From Streptomyces decoyicus (lineage in GTDB: Bacteria; Actinomycetota; Actinomycetes; Streptomycetales; Streptomycetaceae): a DNA stretch of 64,000 nucleotides. Below the pieces are notes generated by a model, which was not told where the DNA came from, searched no databases, and worked only from the letters and a program-made list of their open reading frames with translations. This document shows, piece after piece, positions 10,001-19,341 of the stretch (position 1 is its first letter; each line of letters opens with the position of its first letter). The translations under genes and the position numbers were made by a program. The DNA lies in NCBI RefSeq assembly GCF_019880305.1, contig NZ_CP082301.1, positions 558,001 through 622,000 on the forward strand, in the 5' to 3' direction.

Positions 10001-13000
10001 GGTCGAGGGTGCCCTCGGCGTTGTTCTGGAGGACGAGCATGGTCTGGAAGAGGGGGTGGCGGGCGCTGCTCCGGTCCGGATTCAGCTTCTCCACCAGCTG
10101 CTCGAAGGGCAGATCCTGGTGCGCGAACGCCGCCAGGTCACCTTCCCGTGTCCGGGCGAGCAGCTCACCGAACGACGGATTGCCCGAGGTGTCCGTCCGC
10201 AGCACCAGCGTATTGACGAAGAACCCGACGATGTCGTCCAACGCCTGATCGGTCCGGCCCGCCGTCGCGGTACCCAACGGAATGTCCGTACCGGCCCCCA
10301 GCCGTGTCAGCAACGCCGCCAGCCCCGCCTGAAGCACCATGAACAGCGTCGCACCCTGCTCACGCGCCAGCGACTCAAGACGCCCATGGAGTTCGGCGGG
10401 CAACTGGAAGTGGACGAGGCCGTCGGAGCGGGTGGGCCGGGGCGGGCGGGGCCGGTCGGTGGGGAGTACGAGTTCCTGCGGAAGATCCCTCAGCTCCTCG
10501 GCCCAGAAATCCGCCTGCTGCCCACCCACCTCCGCCAGCAGCTCACGCTGCCACAGCGTGTAATCCGCGTACTGGACCGGGAGTGCCTGCCACACGGGAG
10601 CACCGCCGGTGAGGCGGGCGCGATAGGCCATGGACAGATCGCGCAGCAGGGGCACCAGCGACCAGCCGTCGCTGGCGATGTGATGCAGCGTCAGCAGAAG
10701 AAGGTGGTCGTCGGGGCCGACGGTGAACAGCGTGACCCGCAGGGGCAGTTCCTCGGCGAGGTCGAAGGGCGTGAAGGCCGCGGCGTGGAAGCGGGCGGAG
10801 ACCTCAGCGGCGGGGCACGGCACCACGATGACCTCGACGGCGGCCTCGTCGGGGGCGAGCAGCTGCTGGCGCGGTTCGCCGTCGTGGGCGGGGAACACCG
10901 TGCGCAGGGCCTCGTGGCGCCCGACCACGTCGTTGACGGCGGCCTGGAGGGCGTCCACGTCCACGGGGCCCCGCAGTCGGAAGGCGAACGGCGCGTTATA
11001 GGTCGGACTCTGCTCCAGACGGTCCAGGAACCACAGCCGCTGCTGCGCGAACGACAGCGGCACCACCGCCGGCCGCGCCCGCGCCGTCACCGCCGGCCGG
11101 GCCGCGGCCCCGTCGGCCAGCAGATCCGCCAGCCCCGCGGCCGTCGGGGACCCGAAGAACTCCCTGACGCCCAGCTCCACGCCCAGCACCGAACGGATCC
11201 GGCTCAGCAGTCGAGTGGCCAGCAGCGAATGACCGCCCAGGGCGAAGAAATTGTCCGTCACCCCCACCGTCGGCACACCCAGCACCTGGGCGAACAGCTG
11301 ACACAGCACCTCCTCCCGCGCCGACCGCGGACCCCGCTCGCCCCTCCCGGCCCGGCCGGGGCCGTCCCCGGACGCCGCACCGGCACCTGCGGCACCCGCG
11401 GCACCGTCAGGGTCGGACGCGCGGCGGGTGGGGAGACGATGCTCGGCCGTCCGGCCCAGTAATGCCCGCTCCTCTGCCCGCGACGCGAAGACCTCCAGCG
11501 AACCGATGGCGGTGTCCGGGGCCTCCGCTGCGGCGTCGAGAACGCGGACGAGGAGGCCGGTCAGGGTGTCCGCGGTGGTGTGGTCGAACAGATCGGTGGC
11601 GAACTGGAGGATGCCGGACATGCCCAGGGGGCGTTCGTCGGCGTCCCGCTCCTCCGTGAAGCTCCAGCCGAGGTCGAATTTGGAGGGGGCGGTGTCGAGG
11701 GGTTCGGGGACGATGGTGGTGCCGGGGAGGTCGAGGGTGCCCTCGGCGTTGTTCTGGAGGACGAGCATGGTCTGGAAGAGGGGGTGGCGGGCCGTGCTCC
11801 GGTCCGGATTCAGCTTCTCCACCAGCTGCTCGAAGGGCAGATCCTGGTGCGCGAACGCCGCCAGATCACCTTCCCGTGTCCGGGCGAGCAGCTCACCGAA
11901 CGACGGATTGCCCGACGTGTCCGTCCGCAGCACCAGCGTATTGACGAAGAACCCGACGATGCCGTCCAACGCCTGATCGGTCCGGCCCGCCGTCGCGGTA
12001 CCCAACGGAATGTCCGTACCGGCCCCCAGCCGCGTCAGCAACGCCGCCAGCCCCGCCTGAAGCACCATGAACAGCGTCGCACCCTGCTCACGCGCCAGCG
12101 ACTCAAGACGCCCATGGAGATCGGCAGGCAGTCCGAAGCGTATGAGACCGCCGGAGTGGGTGGGCTGCGGGGGACGCGGCCGGTCGGTGGGGAGCGCCAG
12201 CTCCTGCGGAAGATCCTGGAGCGCCTCGGCCCAGAAATCCGCCTGCTGCCCACCCACCTCCGCCAGCAGCTCACGCTGCCACAGCGTGTAATCCGCGTAC
12301 TGGACCGGGAGTACCTGCCACGTCGGCGCGGTTCCGGTACGGCGGGCGCGGTAGGCGGCCGACAGATCGCGCAGCAACGGAGCTTCCGACCAGCCGTCGC
12401 TGGCGATGTGATGCAACGTCAACAGCAGTACGTGCTCATCGGGAGCGACCGTGAACAGCGAGACCCGCAAGGGCAGTTCGACGCCCAGGTCGAAGGGGGC
12501 GAACGCCGCGTCATGGAAGAGGGAGGCCACCTCCTCGGCGGCGCACGGCACCACCGCCACCTTCACCGTCGCTTGCTCGGGTGCCAGGATCTCCTGGATG
12601 GGCTCGTCGTCGCGGACGGGGAAGACCGTGCGCAGCGCCTCATGGCGCCCGACCACATCGTTGACGGCGGGCTGGAGGGCGTCCACATCCACCGGGCCCC
12701 GCACCCGGAACGCGAACGGTGCGTGGTAGGTCGGGCTTCGCTCCAGACGGTCCAGGAACCACAGCCGCTGCTGCGCGAACGACAGCGGCACCACCGCCGG
12801 CCGCGCCCGCGCCGTCACCGCCGGCCGGGCCGCGGCCCCGTCGGCCAGCAGATCCGCCAGCCCCGCCACGGTCGGTGAACCGAACAGTTCGCGGACGCCC
12901 AGCTCCACGCCCAGCACCGAACGGATCCGGCTCAGGAGCTGGGCGGCCCTCAGCGAATGGCCGCCCAGGGCGAAGAAGTTGTCCGCCACCCCCACCGTCG

Positions 13001-13154
13001 GCACACCCAGCACCTGGGCGAACAGCCGGCACAGCACCTCCTCCCGCACCGACCGCGGACCCCGCTCGCCCGTCCGGGCACGGCCGGGGGCGTCCCCGGA
13101 CGGGACTGTGGCGTCGGTCTGCTCCGCGGCCGCGGGGCTCTGCGCTTGCGTCAT
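7071..13154 (-). CDS. Non-ribosomal peptide synthetase, T-C-T-C-A-T-TE
   Basis: A 2027-aa NRPS. Order seen: T1 (GGHS 64-67), C1 (HHIASDG 248-254), T2 (GGHS 640-643), C2 (second HHIASDG about 824), A (about 1150-1640), T3 (GGHS near 1700), TE (GWSFGG with Ser 1852 and GAHGE with His 2002). It starts with a carrier domain and has only one A domain for three carriers, so T1 and T2 must be loaded in trans, plausibly by the A-T protein at 14471-16288. My by-eye specificity residues for the A domain are D-S-W-E-E-G-T-V-Y-K; two acidic pocket residues suggest a basic amino acid. T1-C1 and T2-C2 are near-identical copies 1728 bp apart. Codon 565 (11460-11462) is TTA. Product release is by the TE. Confidence 0.95.
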   Translation of the reverse strand: MTQAQSPAAAEQTDATVPSGDAPGRARTGERGPRSVREEVLCRLFAQVLGVPTVGVADNFFALGGHSLRAAQLLSRIRSVLGVELGVRELFGSPTVAGLADLLADGAAARPAVTARARPAVVPLSFAQQRLWFLDRLERSPTYHAPFAFRVRGPVDVDALQPAVNDVVGRHEALRTVFPVRDDEPIQEILAPEQATVKVAVVPCAAEEVASLFHDAAFAPFDLGVELPLRVSLFTVAPDEHVLLLTLHHIASDGWSEAPLLRDLSAAYRARRTGTAPTWQVLPVQYADYTLWQRELLAEVGGQQADFWAEALQDLPQELALPTDRPRPPQPTHSGGLIRFGLPADLHGRLESLAREQGATLFMVLQAGLAALLTRLGAGTDIPLGTATAGRTDQALDGIVGFFVNTLVLRTDTSGNPSFGELLARTREGDLAAFAHQDLPFEQLVEKLNPDRSTARHPLFQTMLVLQNNAEGTLDLPGTTIVPEPLDTAPSKFDLGWSFTEERDADERPLGMSGILQFATDLFDHTTADTLTGLLVRVLDAAAEAPDTAIGSLEVFASRAEERALLGRTAEHRLPTRRASDPDGAAGAAGAGAASGDGPGRAGRGERGPRSAREEVLCQLFAQVLGVPTVGVTDNFFALGGHSLLATRLLSRIRSVLGVELGVREFFGSPTAAGLADLLADGAAARPAVTARARPAVVPLSFAQQRLWFLDRLEQSPTYNAPFAFRLRGPVDVDALQAAVNDVVGRHEALRTVFPAHDGEPRQQLLAPDEAAVEVIVVPCPAAEVSARFHAAAFTPFDLAEELPLRVTLFTVGPDDHLLLLTLHHIASDGWSLVPLLRDLSMAYRARLTGGAPVWQALPVQYADYTLWQRELLAEVGGQQADFWAEELRDLPQELVLPTDRPRPPRPTRSDGLVHFQLPAELHGRLESLAREQGATLFMVLQAGLAALLTRLGAGTDIPLGTATAGRTDQALDDIVGFFVNTLVLRTDTSGNPSFGELLARTREGDLAAFAHQDLPFEQLVEKLNPDRSSARHPLFQTMLVLQNNAEGTLDLPGTTITPQPLDTAPTKFDLDFTFTERHGADGSPGGVDGLLHYSADLFERATAEALTQRLLRLLTTAGAAPDTPIGAMELLSPQERVRILSRWNDTALPLPDDRPVHEIFEEQVRNNPDATAVVDADGTLTFRELNARANRLAWLLISQGIRPEQRVATLLPRAGEHIVALLAALKAGCCYVPMDPEYPKDRIALMLADAAPSFLLTDRENVARLRPGTKSSIEVLVLDDPAMRQSLSRYAPVDPHPADRPVPLRPDHLAYVIYTSGSTGRPKGVAVEHRNLSNLFHAHFAVFAPQVAASGDHRFRALVTGPLTFDSSWEPVLWLIGGHELHLVHDEVRRDPEAMAEYIGAAGIDYMELSPTYCRQLMTAGMLSAGQPSQPRIVELGGEAVDQALWSELRATSGTEGFNTYGPTECTVYVSHGAAADHERPVIGRPIGNNRMYVLDVGLRPLPAGVVGELYLAGAGTARGYLGRPGLTAQRFVACPFGEPGERMYRTGDLARWSADGVLEYVGRTDDQVKVRGFRIEPGEVESVLAGHDAVRQVTVIVREDRPGERKLVAYVVPTEQGRADAGELRRLATASLPRHMVPSSFVFLDALPLTSRGKLDRRMLPAPGDGTAERRRGPRTVREELLCGLFAEVLGVPEVGIDDDFFALGGHSMLATRLIARGRSVLGAELGIRTLFDAPTVAGLADRLSQDMPDDSLAVLLPLRSVRRAVTPSRTRGATPPEPLFCVHPAAGISWVYSGLLRHLAPDQPVYGLQAHGLTEPDAAPGSMAEMVEAYLAQIRSVQPDGPFSLLGWSFGGVVAHEMAVRLQEAGQKVNSLILMDSYPSNATVDGHDKGRRKKSGSGADGSDAQDAEELRQALFDSLGHQADSTAGPLALLGEQGLAAMVRVFARNSRLQNGFVPRSFRGDVLFFEATEGWVPGMQRPQAWRPHVTGRLAVTPVRGAHGELTRPEQLAQIGPVLANWCARHRK
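9958..11330. repeat. Duplicated T-C coding unit, copy 2
   Basis: This DNA repeats the stretch about 11686-13058 with an offset of 1728 bp. Long runs, for example 10021-10390 against 11749-12118, are nearly identical at the nucleotide level including third positions, so the copies are recent or kept alike by gene conversion. Outside those runs the copies diverge, mainly in the donor-side half of the C domain. Confidence 0.85.
11686..13058. repeat. Duplicated T-C coding unit, copy 1
   Basis: Partner of the unit at about 9958-11330 inside the same NRPS gene. It encodes T1-C1. The two units share the same order and length of 576 codons per period. Confidence 0.85.
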
Positions 13155-13183
13155 GGTGCTCCTCCCTTGGAGACGGAGATGGG

Positions 13184-13390
13184 TCAGTTGCCGGTGGCGG
13201 GCTGCGGCGTCAGATCGCGCCAGTGCTCCTCGATGTGGTCGAGGCAGGCCTGATATCCGTCCGCGCCCCGGGTCACCGTCCAGCCCTGCGGAGGTGCCAG
13301 GTGCGACGGCCAGAGGGAGTGCTGGTGGTGCTGGTTGACCAGGACGAGATAGCTGCCGTCGACGTCTTCGAAGGGGTGCGTGTGCGTCAC
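13184..13390 (-). CDS. MbtH-like protein
   Basis: A 68-aa MbtH family protein, a small partner that binds NRPS adenylation domains and makes them soluble or active. The family signature is visible: [22 protein letters not shown], then PQGWTV and a C-terminal [14 protein letters not shown] with the conserved Trp residues. The start is GTG at 13390, with GAAAGGA about 8 nt upstream; no ATG fits the family length. It lies 29 bp upstream of the NRPS start and should serve its A domain and that of the A-T protein. Confidence 0.95.
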   Translation of the reverse strand: MTHTHPFEDVDGSYLVLVNQHHQHSLWPSHLAPPQGWTVTRGADGYQACLDHIEEHWRDLTPQPATGN

Positions 13391-13399
13391 GGGGAAGGT

Positions 13400-13500
13400 C
13401 CTTTCAGGTGGCACGGAGCGGTGTGGGACGGAGGGGTGCGCGCGATGGGGCGGTGCGGGATGGAGCCGCGTGGGGCGGAGCGGTGTGGGGCGGAGCGGGC
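13400..13500. repeat. Degenerate 15-bp tandem repeats before the MbtH gene
   Basis: The spacer between the thioesterase stop and the MbtH ribosome site is built from roughly 15-bp units. The two best copies are 13471-13485 and 13486-13500 (core TGGGGCGGAGCGG). Further units toward 13400 are degenerate. It is non-coding in every frame that makes sense. Confidence 0.55.
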
Positions 13501-13518
13501 GGGCCCCGTCCGGCGGGC

Positions 13519-14295
13519 TCAGACTGCGGCGTGTGAGGCCGGTGCGGTGAGCGGAGCGATGTGAACCGGCAGCTGCCGCCAGATCCCCGGGGTGTAGAAG
13601 TGCCCGCCGGGCAGCACATCGTGGCGGTACGCACACCGCGCGACCCGGCGCCACTGGTTTCCTGCGTCCGGCTCGATGACGTCGTCGTCCGTCGCGGAGA
13701 GCATCTGGACGGGGACGCCCACCGTGGCCCCCGGCCGACAGCGGAAAGTGTCACGGACCCGGATGTCCGCACGCATGAGCTCCACGGCCATCTCCTGGAG
13801 TCCCGGGTCCGCCAGCACGTGTTCGGGCATCAGGCCGTTGGTGCGCATCCAGTCCAGCAGCTCGGCGTCGGTGTCCTGGCGCGCGGGGAACATGTCCCGT
13901 GGAGTCAGTCCGCGGTCGGGCGCGTTGCACGAGGAGACGACCAGCGCCTCCGGTGCCGGGCCGGCCGCATCCTCGATCCGGGCCGCGACGTCGAAGGCCA
14001 TCCATCCGCCCATGCTGTGGCCGAACAGGACGTACGGCCCGTCGACCGCGGAGAGCACGGCGGTGGTGGCGTCCGCGGCGAGTTCCTCCCAGTCGGCCGC
14101 GTACGGCTCCAGGAAGCGCCCCTCCCGGCCGGGGTAGCAGATGGCGGAGAGGGCCACCTCGGCGGGCAGGCTGTCGCTCCAGGAGTGGTACGGCCCGGTG
14201 CCGCCGCCGCAGAAGCCCAGGCAGAGGAGCGTGCGGACGGTGTGGCGGTCCGGTGGTTTGATCGGGATGACGGTGGTGTCCTGAGGTCCGGCCAT
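13519..14295 (-). CDS. Type II thioesterase (NRPS/PKS editing)
   Basis: A 258-aa alpha/beta hydrolase that clears misloaded acyl groups from carrier domains. Seen: the N-terminal LLCLGFCGGGTGPYHSWSD loop typical of external thioesterases, nucleophile elbow GHSMGG (Ser 94), and the late His in GGHFYTPG. The ATG at 14295 is used because a GGGAG lies upstream and the fold starts there; a longer in-frame extension covers the tandem-repeat leader and encodes only repetitive Arg/His/Thr sequence. It sits between the A-T gene and the MbtH gene on the same strand and shares the NRPS role. Confidence 0.93.
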   Translation of the reverse strand: MAGPQDTTVIPIKPPDRHTVRTLLCLGFCGGGTGPYHSWSDSLPAEVALSAICYPGREGRFLEPYAADWEELAADATTAVLSAVDGPYVLFGHSMGGWMAFDVAARIEDAAGPAPEALVVSSCNAPDRGLTPRDMFPARQDTDAELLDWMRTNGLMPEHVLADPGLQEMAVELMRADIRVRDTFRCRPGATVGVPVQMLSATDDDVIEPDAGNQWRRVARCAYRHDVLPGGHFYTPGIWRQLPVHIAPLTAPASHAAV

Positions 14296-14310
14296 CGTGG
14301 TCGTCTCCCT

Positions 14311-14387
14311 GTCTGTGTGGTGTCTCTTCGATGTCTCGTCGGTGTCTCTTCGGCGTCTCTGTGGCGTCTCTGTGACGTCTCTGTGGT
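14311..14387. repeat. Seven tandem copies of an 11-bp repeat (thioesterase leader)
   Basis: Seven consecutive 11-mers, each beginning GTCTS or GTCTC on the plus strand: 14311-14321, 14322-14332, 14333-14343, 14344-14354, 14355-14365, 14366-14376 and 14377-14387. Consensus GTCTCTKYGRY. They lie immediately upstream of the thioesterase ribosome site. An 11-bp period is one DNA turn and is the spacing known for SARP recognition sites; that this array is the SARP target is inference. Confidence 0.85.
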
Positions 14388-14470
14388 GACGGATCGCGGT
14401 ATCCGCGCAGGCGACGCGGTGACGGTGGCGCAGAGGTTCGCGGTGGCCGCGGGAGGGGGATGCCGGCCCG

Positions 14471-16288
14471 TCAGCGGCCGGTGCGCAGGCTCTCGACGTG
14501 CCGCGCCAGGTCCCTGAGCCGCGGATGGCGGTAGACCTCACGGGCCGACATGGCGACCCCCAGCTGCTTCTTCAGCCGGGCCACGACACGCAGCGCGATC
14601 AGCGAATGGCCGCCCATGGCGAAGAAGTCGTCGTCGGCCCTGATGTGCTCACGGCCGAGGACCTCGGACCATACGGCCGCTATCAGCGTCTCGGCCTCGC
14701 CCTCCGGAGCGCTGTCCAGGGCCGCCGAGGCCGGTTCGGGCGCGGGCAGGGCGGCGAGGTCGACCTTGCCGTTCACGGTCAGCGGCATCGCGTCGAGCGC
14801 GAGGTAGGCGGTCGGGAGCATGAACTGCGGCAGGACGGCGGCCAGATGCGCGCGGAGCGTCCCGGGAGTGGGTGTGCCGGTGGCAGGCGTATCGCCCGCG
14901 GCACCTGTCGCCGCAACGTAGTACGCGGCGAGCTGTTCGCCGGCGGCCGTGCCGCTGTGCAGTGCGACCACGGCCGCCGCCACGCCCGGATGGGCGGTCA
15001 GCGCGGCCTCGATGTCGCCCAACTCCACACGGTACCCACGGAGTTTGACCTGACGGTCGCTGCGTCCCCGGTATTCGAGGGAGTTGTCGGGGCGTCGGCG
15101 CACCAGGTCTCCGGTGCGGTACATCCGCGTGCCGTCGGCGGCGAACGGGTCGGCGACGAACCGCGTGGCGGTGAGCGCGGGCCGGTTCACATAGCCGACG
15201 GCCAGCTGCCGTCCGGCGAGGTAGAGCTCGCCCTCCTCGCCGAACGGCACCGGCCGCAGCGCGGCGTCGAGGACATGGCACCGTACTCCCGGCAGGGGAC
15301 GTCCGATGTGCGGAGCGACGTCCTCGATCCAGGCAGCGGTGACGTCCACCGTGCACTCGGTGGGGCCGTAGAGATTGACCGCTTCGAGACGCCGGGCGTC
15401 GTGTGCGGCCGCCAGCTCCCGCCAGGTGCCCTCCGGTACCGGCTCGCCGCCCATGAACAGCCGGAGCGGCCGTCCCTCGGTGGAGCGTCCGAGCAGGTCC
15501 TCGCGGAGCAGCGGCCAGTGCGAGGGGGTCAGGTCGAGGTCGTGCACCCCGTGCTCGTCCAGGACTGCCCGCAGCAGGGCCGGATCGGTGCGCTCCGCCT
15601 CGCCCAGGACGACCACGGTGTCGCCCCGGCACACCCGGGCCCACTGCTGGACCGAGGCGTCGAAGGAGACGCTGGCGTTCCAGGCGACGACCCGGTGCCG
15701 CCGGTCGTAGAGACCCGCCTCCTCCAGCCCGGCGACCAGTGCCGCCACCGCGCCCCGGGTGGTTTCGACGCCCTTCGGTACGCCCGTGGAGCCGGAGGTG
15801 TAGATGACGTACGCCGGGGTCTGAGCGGAGACCGGTACGGGCGGTGGCGGAGTGTGCTCCGGGGTATCCGGGTGGGGTGCGACCGGAAGGGTGCGGACTC
15901 CTTCCGGCCACGCCGGGCCGTCGCTGCCACCTGTCAGCACCACGTCGATGCCCGCGTCGCGCACCATCGCGTGCAGGCGTTCCGGCGGATAGGCGGGGTC
16001 GAGCGGTACGTAGGCGGCGCCGGTCCGCCAGACGGCGAGCAGTGCGACGACGAGGTCGGTGCCCCGGGGCAGGCTGATCCCGATCCGCCTGCCGGGCACG
16101 GCACCGTGACCGGCCAGCACTCCCGCCAACCGGGCGGTGTGCCGGTCGAGTTCGGCGAAGGTGAGCGCACCATGATGGCTGACCGCGATCCGGTCCGGGG
16201 CCGCCGCGACGGCCTGCTGGAAGCGGGTCAGCAGATCGACGGTGTGGTCCGGTGCGGTGTGGCGGGGGCCTTCGAGGAGCTCGGTCAT
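14471..16288 (-). CDS. NRPS adenylation-carrier didomain protein (A-T)
   Basis: A 605-aa freestanding loading protein. A domain: [14 protein letters not shown] (A3), FDASVQQW (A4), LYGPTE (A5), YRTGDLV (A7) and a late NGKVDL (A10 Lys). T domain: [12 protein letters not shown] with Ser 562. Specificity residues read by eye are D-A-Q-D-F-G-L-V-D-K, close to the known Gln code D-A-Q-D-L-G-V-V-D-K, so Gln or a Gln/Glu-like acid is likely. The start ATG overlaps the dioxygenase stop (ATGA), so translation is coupled and the dioxygenase probably acts on the amino acid while bound here. It could load T1/T2 of the main NRPS in trans. Confidence 0.93.
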   Translation of the reverse strand: MTELLEGPRHTAPDHTVDLLTRFQQAVAAAPDRIAVSHHGALTFAELDRHTARLAGVLAGHGAVPGRRIGISLPRGTDLVVALLAVWRTGAAYVPLDPAYPPERLHAMVRDAGIDVVLTGGSDGPAWPEGVRTLPVAPHPDTPEHTPPPPVPVSAQTPAYVIYTSGSTGVPKGVETTRGAVAALVAGLEEAGLYDRRHRVVAWNASVSFDASVQQWARVCRGDTVVVLGEAERTDPALLRAVLDEHGVHDLDLTPSHWPLLREDLLGRSTEGRPLRLFMGGEPVPEGTWRELAAAHDARRLEAVNLYGPTECTVDVTAAWIEDVAPHIGRPLPGVRCHVLDAALRPVPFGEEGELYLAGRQLAVGYVNRPALTATRFVADPFAADGTRMYRTGDLVRRRPDNSLEYRGRSDRQVKLRGYRVELGDIEAALTAHPGVAAAVVALHSGTAAGEQLAAYYVAATGAAGDTPATGTPTPGTLRAHLAAVLPQFMLPTAYLALDAMPLTVNGKVDLAALPAPEPASAALDSAPEGEAETLIAAVWSEVLGREHIRADDDFFAMGGHSLIALRVVARLKKQLGVAMSAREVYRHPRLRDLARHVESLRTGR

Positions 16289-17319
16289 GCTGCGCGCTCC
16301 TCTCCGGGGGCGGGCGGCACCGTGGGCCGGCAGCCCGCGAGGTCGACGGGTTCGCCCATCGCGACGACGATGCGGCGGTCGCCGCGGAAGGGGTCGCGGC
16401 CATGGGTGGCCAGCACGTTGTCGACGAGCAGCACATCGCCCGGCTGCCAGGTCTCGCGCACCGTCGCACCCTCGTAGGCGGCGTTGATGGCGTCGAGTTC
16501 GTCGCGGGTCAGCGGCACGCCGTCGCCGAGGCCGGTCTCGAAGGGCAGCCCGTCCGGCCCGAATTCGTCGAGCAGCGCCTCCCGGATCTCCTCGTCCAGC
16601 GACCAGGAGTTCCAGAAAGCCATGTGGTTGAACCAGACCTCCTCCCCCGTCTGCGGATGACGGATGATCCCGGGTCGCAGTTGCCGCGTCCGCAGTCCGC
16701 CCGAGGCGTCCCATTCGCAGGAGATGAGGTTGTCCGCGCAATACTTCTCGGTCCGCTCGCGGGTGTCGGCGGCGAAGGCGGTGCGCCAGTCCAGGGAGAT
16801 GTGCTCGGAGTAGTTGCGGGTCAGCAGCCAGCCGGCCGAGCGCATCCGCTCGACGAGCGGGGAGGGTATCCGGCGGAGCACTTCGCGGCAGTCGGCGACC
16901 GGTGTCGCGCCGCCCTCCTCCGGTGCCGTCAGGCAGGAGAACAGCAGCAGACCGGGGAAGGTCAGTGTGTAGCTGTTCTCGTTGTGCATACGGATCGGCT
17001 GGTTGGGCGGGAGGTCGGTGGAGGAGTAGACGTCGTTCCCGTAGCTGCTGCGGGGGGTGGCCTTCTCACGGTAGGGAGTGCGGCGGGGCACCAGGACGTC
17101 GCGTACCTTCGCGAAGTCCTCGACGTCACGGACCGGGAGGCCCCGCAGGTATACCGCACCGTGCCGGTGCAGTGCCGTGCGCAGCTCCGCGTGGACCGAA
17201 CCGAGCCACTCAGCTGCTTCGGCGGCGTCGGCGAAGCGGGGGACGTGTGCCATCGCCGGCTTACCGGGTTCGAGGGTCCAGGCGGGGGGTCCCGCGGTGG
17301 CGGACCGGGAAGAGCTCAT
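16285..17319 (-). CDS. SyrP-like TauD/TfdA Fe(II)/2-oxoglutarate dioxygenase
   Basis: A 344-aa oxygenase that probably hydroxylates the beta carbon of an amino acid tethered to a carrier domain, as SyrP does for Asp. The facial triad is visible: MHNENSYT (His 112, Glu 114) and the distal His 306 in [14 protein letters not shown], whose Arg residues bind 2-oxoglutarate. N-terminal [12 protein letters not shown] and AVYLRGLP are typical of this family. The ATG at 17319 is chosen because the fold begins soon after and a GAGAGG lies upstream; the longer frame is low-complexity Arg/Pro. It overlaps the A-T gene start by 4 bp. Upstream is a 635-bp region with repeats and dyads, the likely promoter of this operon. 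Confidence 0.9.
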   Translation of the reverse strand: MSSSRSATAGPPAWTLEPGKPAMAHVPRFADAAEAAEWLGSVHAELRTALHRHGAVYLRGLPVRDVEDFAKVRDVLVPRRTPYREKATPRSSYGNDVYSSTDLPPNQPIRMHNENSYTLTFPGLLLFSCLTAPEEGGATPVADCREVLRRIPSPLVERMRSAGWLLTRNYSEHISLDWRTAFAADTRERTEKYCADNLISCEWDASGGLRTRQLRPGIIRHPQTGEEVWFNHMAFWNSWSLDEEIREALLDEFGPDGLPFETGLGDGVPLTRDELDAINAAYEGATVRETWQPGDVLLVDNVLATHGRDPFRGDRRIVVAMGEPVDLAGCRPTVPPAPGEERAA

Positions 17320-17558
17320 GGTTGTGCGCTGCCTCTCGTGTCGTTGCTGACGGTTGTCCTCGGACACTGATCGGGGGAGGTCACCCCCATCCGGTGTCGT
17401 GCCGGATCTCGGACGGCTGGGGCCTGTCCTGCGCGGGGCCGGAGAGCGGGAACATGGCGTTCCTTTCACGTCGTTCGGAAGGGGCGGACGGTTCCGCGGG
17501 GGAATCGGCGCGGTACGTCGAAACGGTGCGGTACGCCGGATCGGCACCGGACTCGGCT

Positions 17559-17655
17559 CGGTTCACCGGACGCGGCACGGTGCACCGGACTCGACTCGGT
17601 TCATCGCACCCGGGCTCGGTTCACCGCACCCGACCCGGTTCACCGCACCCGGCCG
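17559..17655. repeat. Five-copy 19-bp tandem array
   Basis: Copies begin at 17559, 17578, 17597, 17617 and 17636, each starting CGGTTCACCG or a one- or two-base variant, followed by a variable CACCCG-type half. Spacing is 19, 19, 20 and 19 bp. Weaker CGG starts at 17524 and 17542 may be decayed copies. Confidence 0.7.
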
Positions 17656-17684
17656 GGTCCGTTCCGCGCACTGCGCACTGCGCA

Positions 17685-17696
17685 CAGAACGTTCTG
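17685..17696. promoter_or_regulatory. 12-bp perfect palindrome
   Basis: CAGAACGTTCTG is self-complementary and directly follows three CGCACTG direct repeats. It is a plausible dimeric regulator site for the dioxygenase operon; no protein can be assigned. Confidence 0.4.
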
Positions 17697-17709
17697 CCGA
17701 AATGCGCCA

Positions 17710-17747
17710 CGGAATTGCTCCGGCTCCGGGTGCCGGTCGCAATTCCG
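17710..17747. terminator. Hairpin between MFS gene and dioxygenase operon
   Basis: CGGAATTGC and GCAATTCCG pair perfectly around a 20-nt loop. On the minus strand it lies about 210 bp after the MFS stop, so it could end that transcript, or be a regulatory dyad. Confidence 0.4.
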
Positions 17748-17954
17748 GCCGTGCCGACGCGCCTCACGTTGTCATCGGGAAAGGCGTGCACCAAGAGTGT
17801 TCGGGGAGGGTGTTCATGCCTGTCGCATAAAGGAGAGGGGACAAAAGGGGCATCCGTGGTTGCGGGTCCGGAGCGGCCGGTGCCCGTCGGCACGGCGCGG
17901 ACGGGCGGGGGACGAGCCGGCGGAGCGCGCACGAGGGCCACGGCCGTCGGCCGG

Positions 17955-19244
17955 TCAGCTCGGTTCGGCCTCGCGCACGGGCAGGTCGCGGCGGGAGCGG
18001 ATCGGGGACCACAACAGGATCAACGCCGCCAGCGGCATGCCTGCGGTCAGCAGCCACATCGTCGGCCGCACCCCCCACAGCGTGCCGAGGCCACCTGCGA
18101 GGAGCGCGCCCAGCGGCAGGGTTCCGTAATTGAGGAACGCCGAGCAGGCAGTCACCCGGCCGAGCACACCGGAGGGGCAATACCCCTGGATGAAGCCTGC
18201 CTTGATGATGTTCCCCGCGACCACGCCGAGCGCGGCAGCTCCGTAGCCGATGACGAAGAACGCCAGTCCGGCGCCGTCACGGGTGAGCGCCATCAGCGGG
18301 GCGAGGGCGGGCACACCCAGCTCGAACAGCAGCAGGGCCCGAGCGGTGCCGAGCCGGGCCGCGCCCCGGCGCACCAGCAGCGCGCCCAGGACACCCCCCG
18401 CGCCGCCGAGGCCCACCAGCGCCCCCACCGCACCGGAGCACAGACCGATGTCCCGCACCAGGAAGACGACGAGCAGGGCCTGGCAGCCCCCCAGGGCGAG
18501 GTTCGAGGCGCCTCCGAAGAGAGTGAGGCTGCGCAGATACGGGTCACGCGCGACCAGCCGCACCCCCTCCCGTACGTCCCCGAGCAGCGGCGCGCGGCGT
18601 CCTGACCAGGAGGCCGCAGCCGGCGGCTCACGGTGCCGGATGCGGCCTATGCACAGGAAGGAGATGAGGAAGGTCGCCGCGTTCGTCAGCATGCCGTCGA
18701 CCGCACCGGCGGCCTGCGCGATCAGACCTCCGGATCCCACACCGGCGATCTGCGCCGCGGCGGCGCTTCCGTGCAGCTTCGCGTTCCCCTCGGCCTGGTC
18801 CGGGGCGCTGAGCAGGGTGGGGAGGTAGGCGGTGTACGCCGTCTGGAAGAAGACGGCCGCCGATCCCACCAGCAGGGCGACCAGCAGCAGTTGGCCGATG
18901 CCGAGCACACCGAACCAGGCGGCGACCGGCACGCTCAGGAACAGGGCGCACGAGACGGCGTCGCAGACCAGCATGACCGTGCGGCGGCGCAGCCGGTCCA
19001 CCCAGACTCCGGCGGGCAGCCCGATGACGAGCCAGGGCAGCCAGGTCGCAGCGTTGAGCAGGCTCACCGCGAAGGTTCCGGCATGCAGCACGGAGACGGC
19101 GGCCAGCGGCAGCAGCACACCCGTGACGGACACTCCGAACTTGCCCGCGGTCTCCCCGTACCACAGCTGCCGGAAGTCCCGGTGGCGGCGTAACAGTCCG
19201 CCGCCCGCGCTGCGTGCCGTCCGGCCCCCGTTCTTCACCGGCAC
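17955..19244 (-). CDS. MFS transporter, probable product exporter
   Basis: A 429-aa membrane protein with about 12 hydrophobic segments. It resembles the MFS_3/enterobactin-exporter-like group: N-terminal LLRRHRDFRQLWYGETAGKF, TM2-3 loop LPAGVWVDRLRRRTVM, and the second half beginning LLGDVREGVRLVARDPYLR. Such genes commonly accompany NRPS clusters and export the peptide or confer self-resistance. It diverges from the LuxR-type gene at 19342 and lies on the same strand as the dioxygenase and NRPS genes, separated from them by the repeat-rich 635 bp. Confidence 0.85.
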   Translation of the reverse strand: MPVKNGGRTARSAGGGLLRRHRDFRQLWYGETAGKFGVSVTGVLLPLAAVSVLHAGTFAVSLLNAATWLPWLVIGLPAGVWVDRLRRRTVMLVCDAVSCALFLSVPVAAWFGVLGIGQLLLVALLVGSAAVFFQTAYTAYLPTLLSAPDQAEGNAKLHGSAAAAQIAGVGSGGLIAQAAGAVDGMLTNAATFLISFLCIGRIRHREPPAAASWSGRRAPLLGDVREGVRLVARDPYLRSLTLFGGASNLALGGCQALLVVFLVRDIGLCSGAVGALVGLGGAGGVLGALLVRRGAARLGTARALLLFELGVPALAPLMALTRDGAGLAFFVIGYGAAALGVVAGNIIKAGFIQGYCPSGVLGRVTACSAFLNYGTLPLGALLAGGLGTLWGVRPTMWLLTAGMPLAALILLWSPIRSRRDLPVREAEPS

Positions 19245-19341
19245 GGGGAGGTGCCCGTCTGCTCCATGTTGACTGGCTGTTGATCAAGCATGTCTAGCGT
19301 GCCTTCCGATCGGGGGATATCTCTGATGGGGCTGAGGGATG

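Larger units (their letters stand above)
17320..17954. promoter_or_regulatory. 635-bp non-coding region upstream of the dioxygenase operon
   Basis: No convincing gene on either strand. It holds a five-copy 19-bp array (17559-17655), three CGCACTG heptamers (about 17666-17685), a 12-bp palindrome CAGAACGTTCTG (17685-17696) and a 9-bp-arm hairpin (17710-17747). The density of dyads points to a regulatory region for the minus-strand dioxygenase/A-T operon. Confidence 0.6.

Noticed and set aside
8244..12878. Very long plus-strand open frames across the NRPS gene
   Set aside because: They are antisense shadows produced by high GC; the minus frame carries all NRPS motifs.
14311..14387. 11-bp array as coding sequence (N-terminal part of the thioesterase)
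   Set aside because: The frame encodes only repetitive Arg/His/Thr and 11 is not a multiple of 3, so the repeat does not give a repeating peptide; the thioesterase fold starts at 14295.
17764..17817. 17-codon ORF (MNTLPEHSWCTPFPMTT) on the minus strand in the dioxygenase leader, possible leader peptide
   Set aside because: No adequate ribosome site and no terminator/antiterminator pair next to it; chance ORFs of this size are common.
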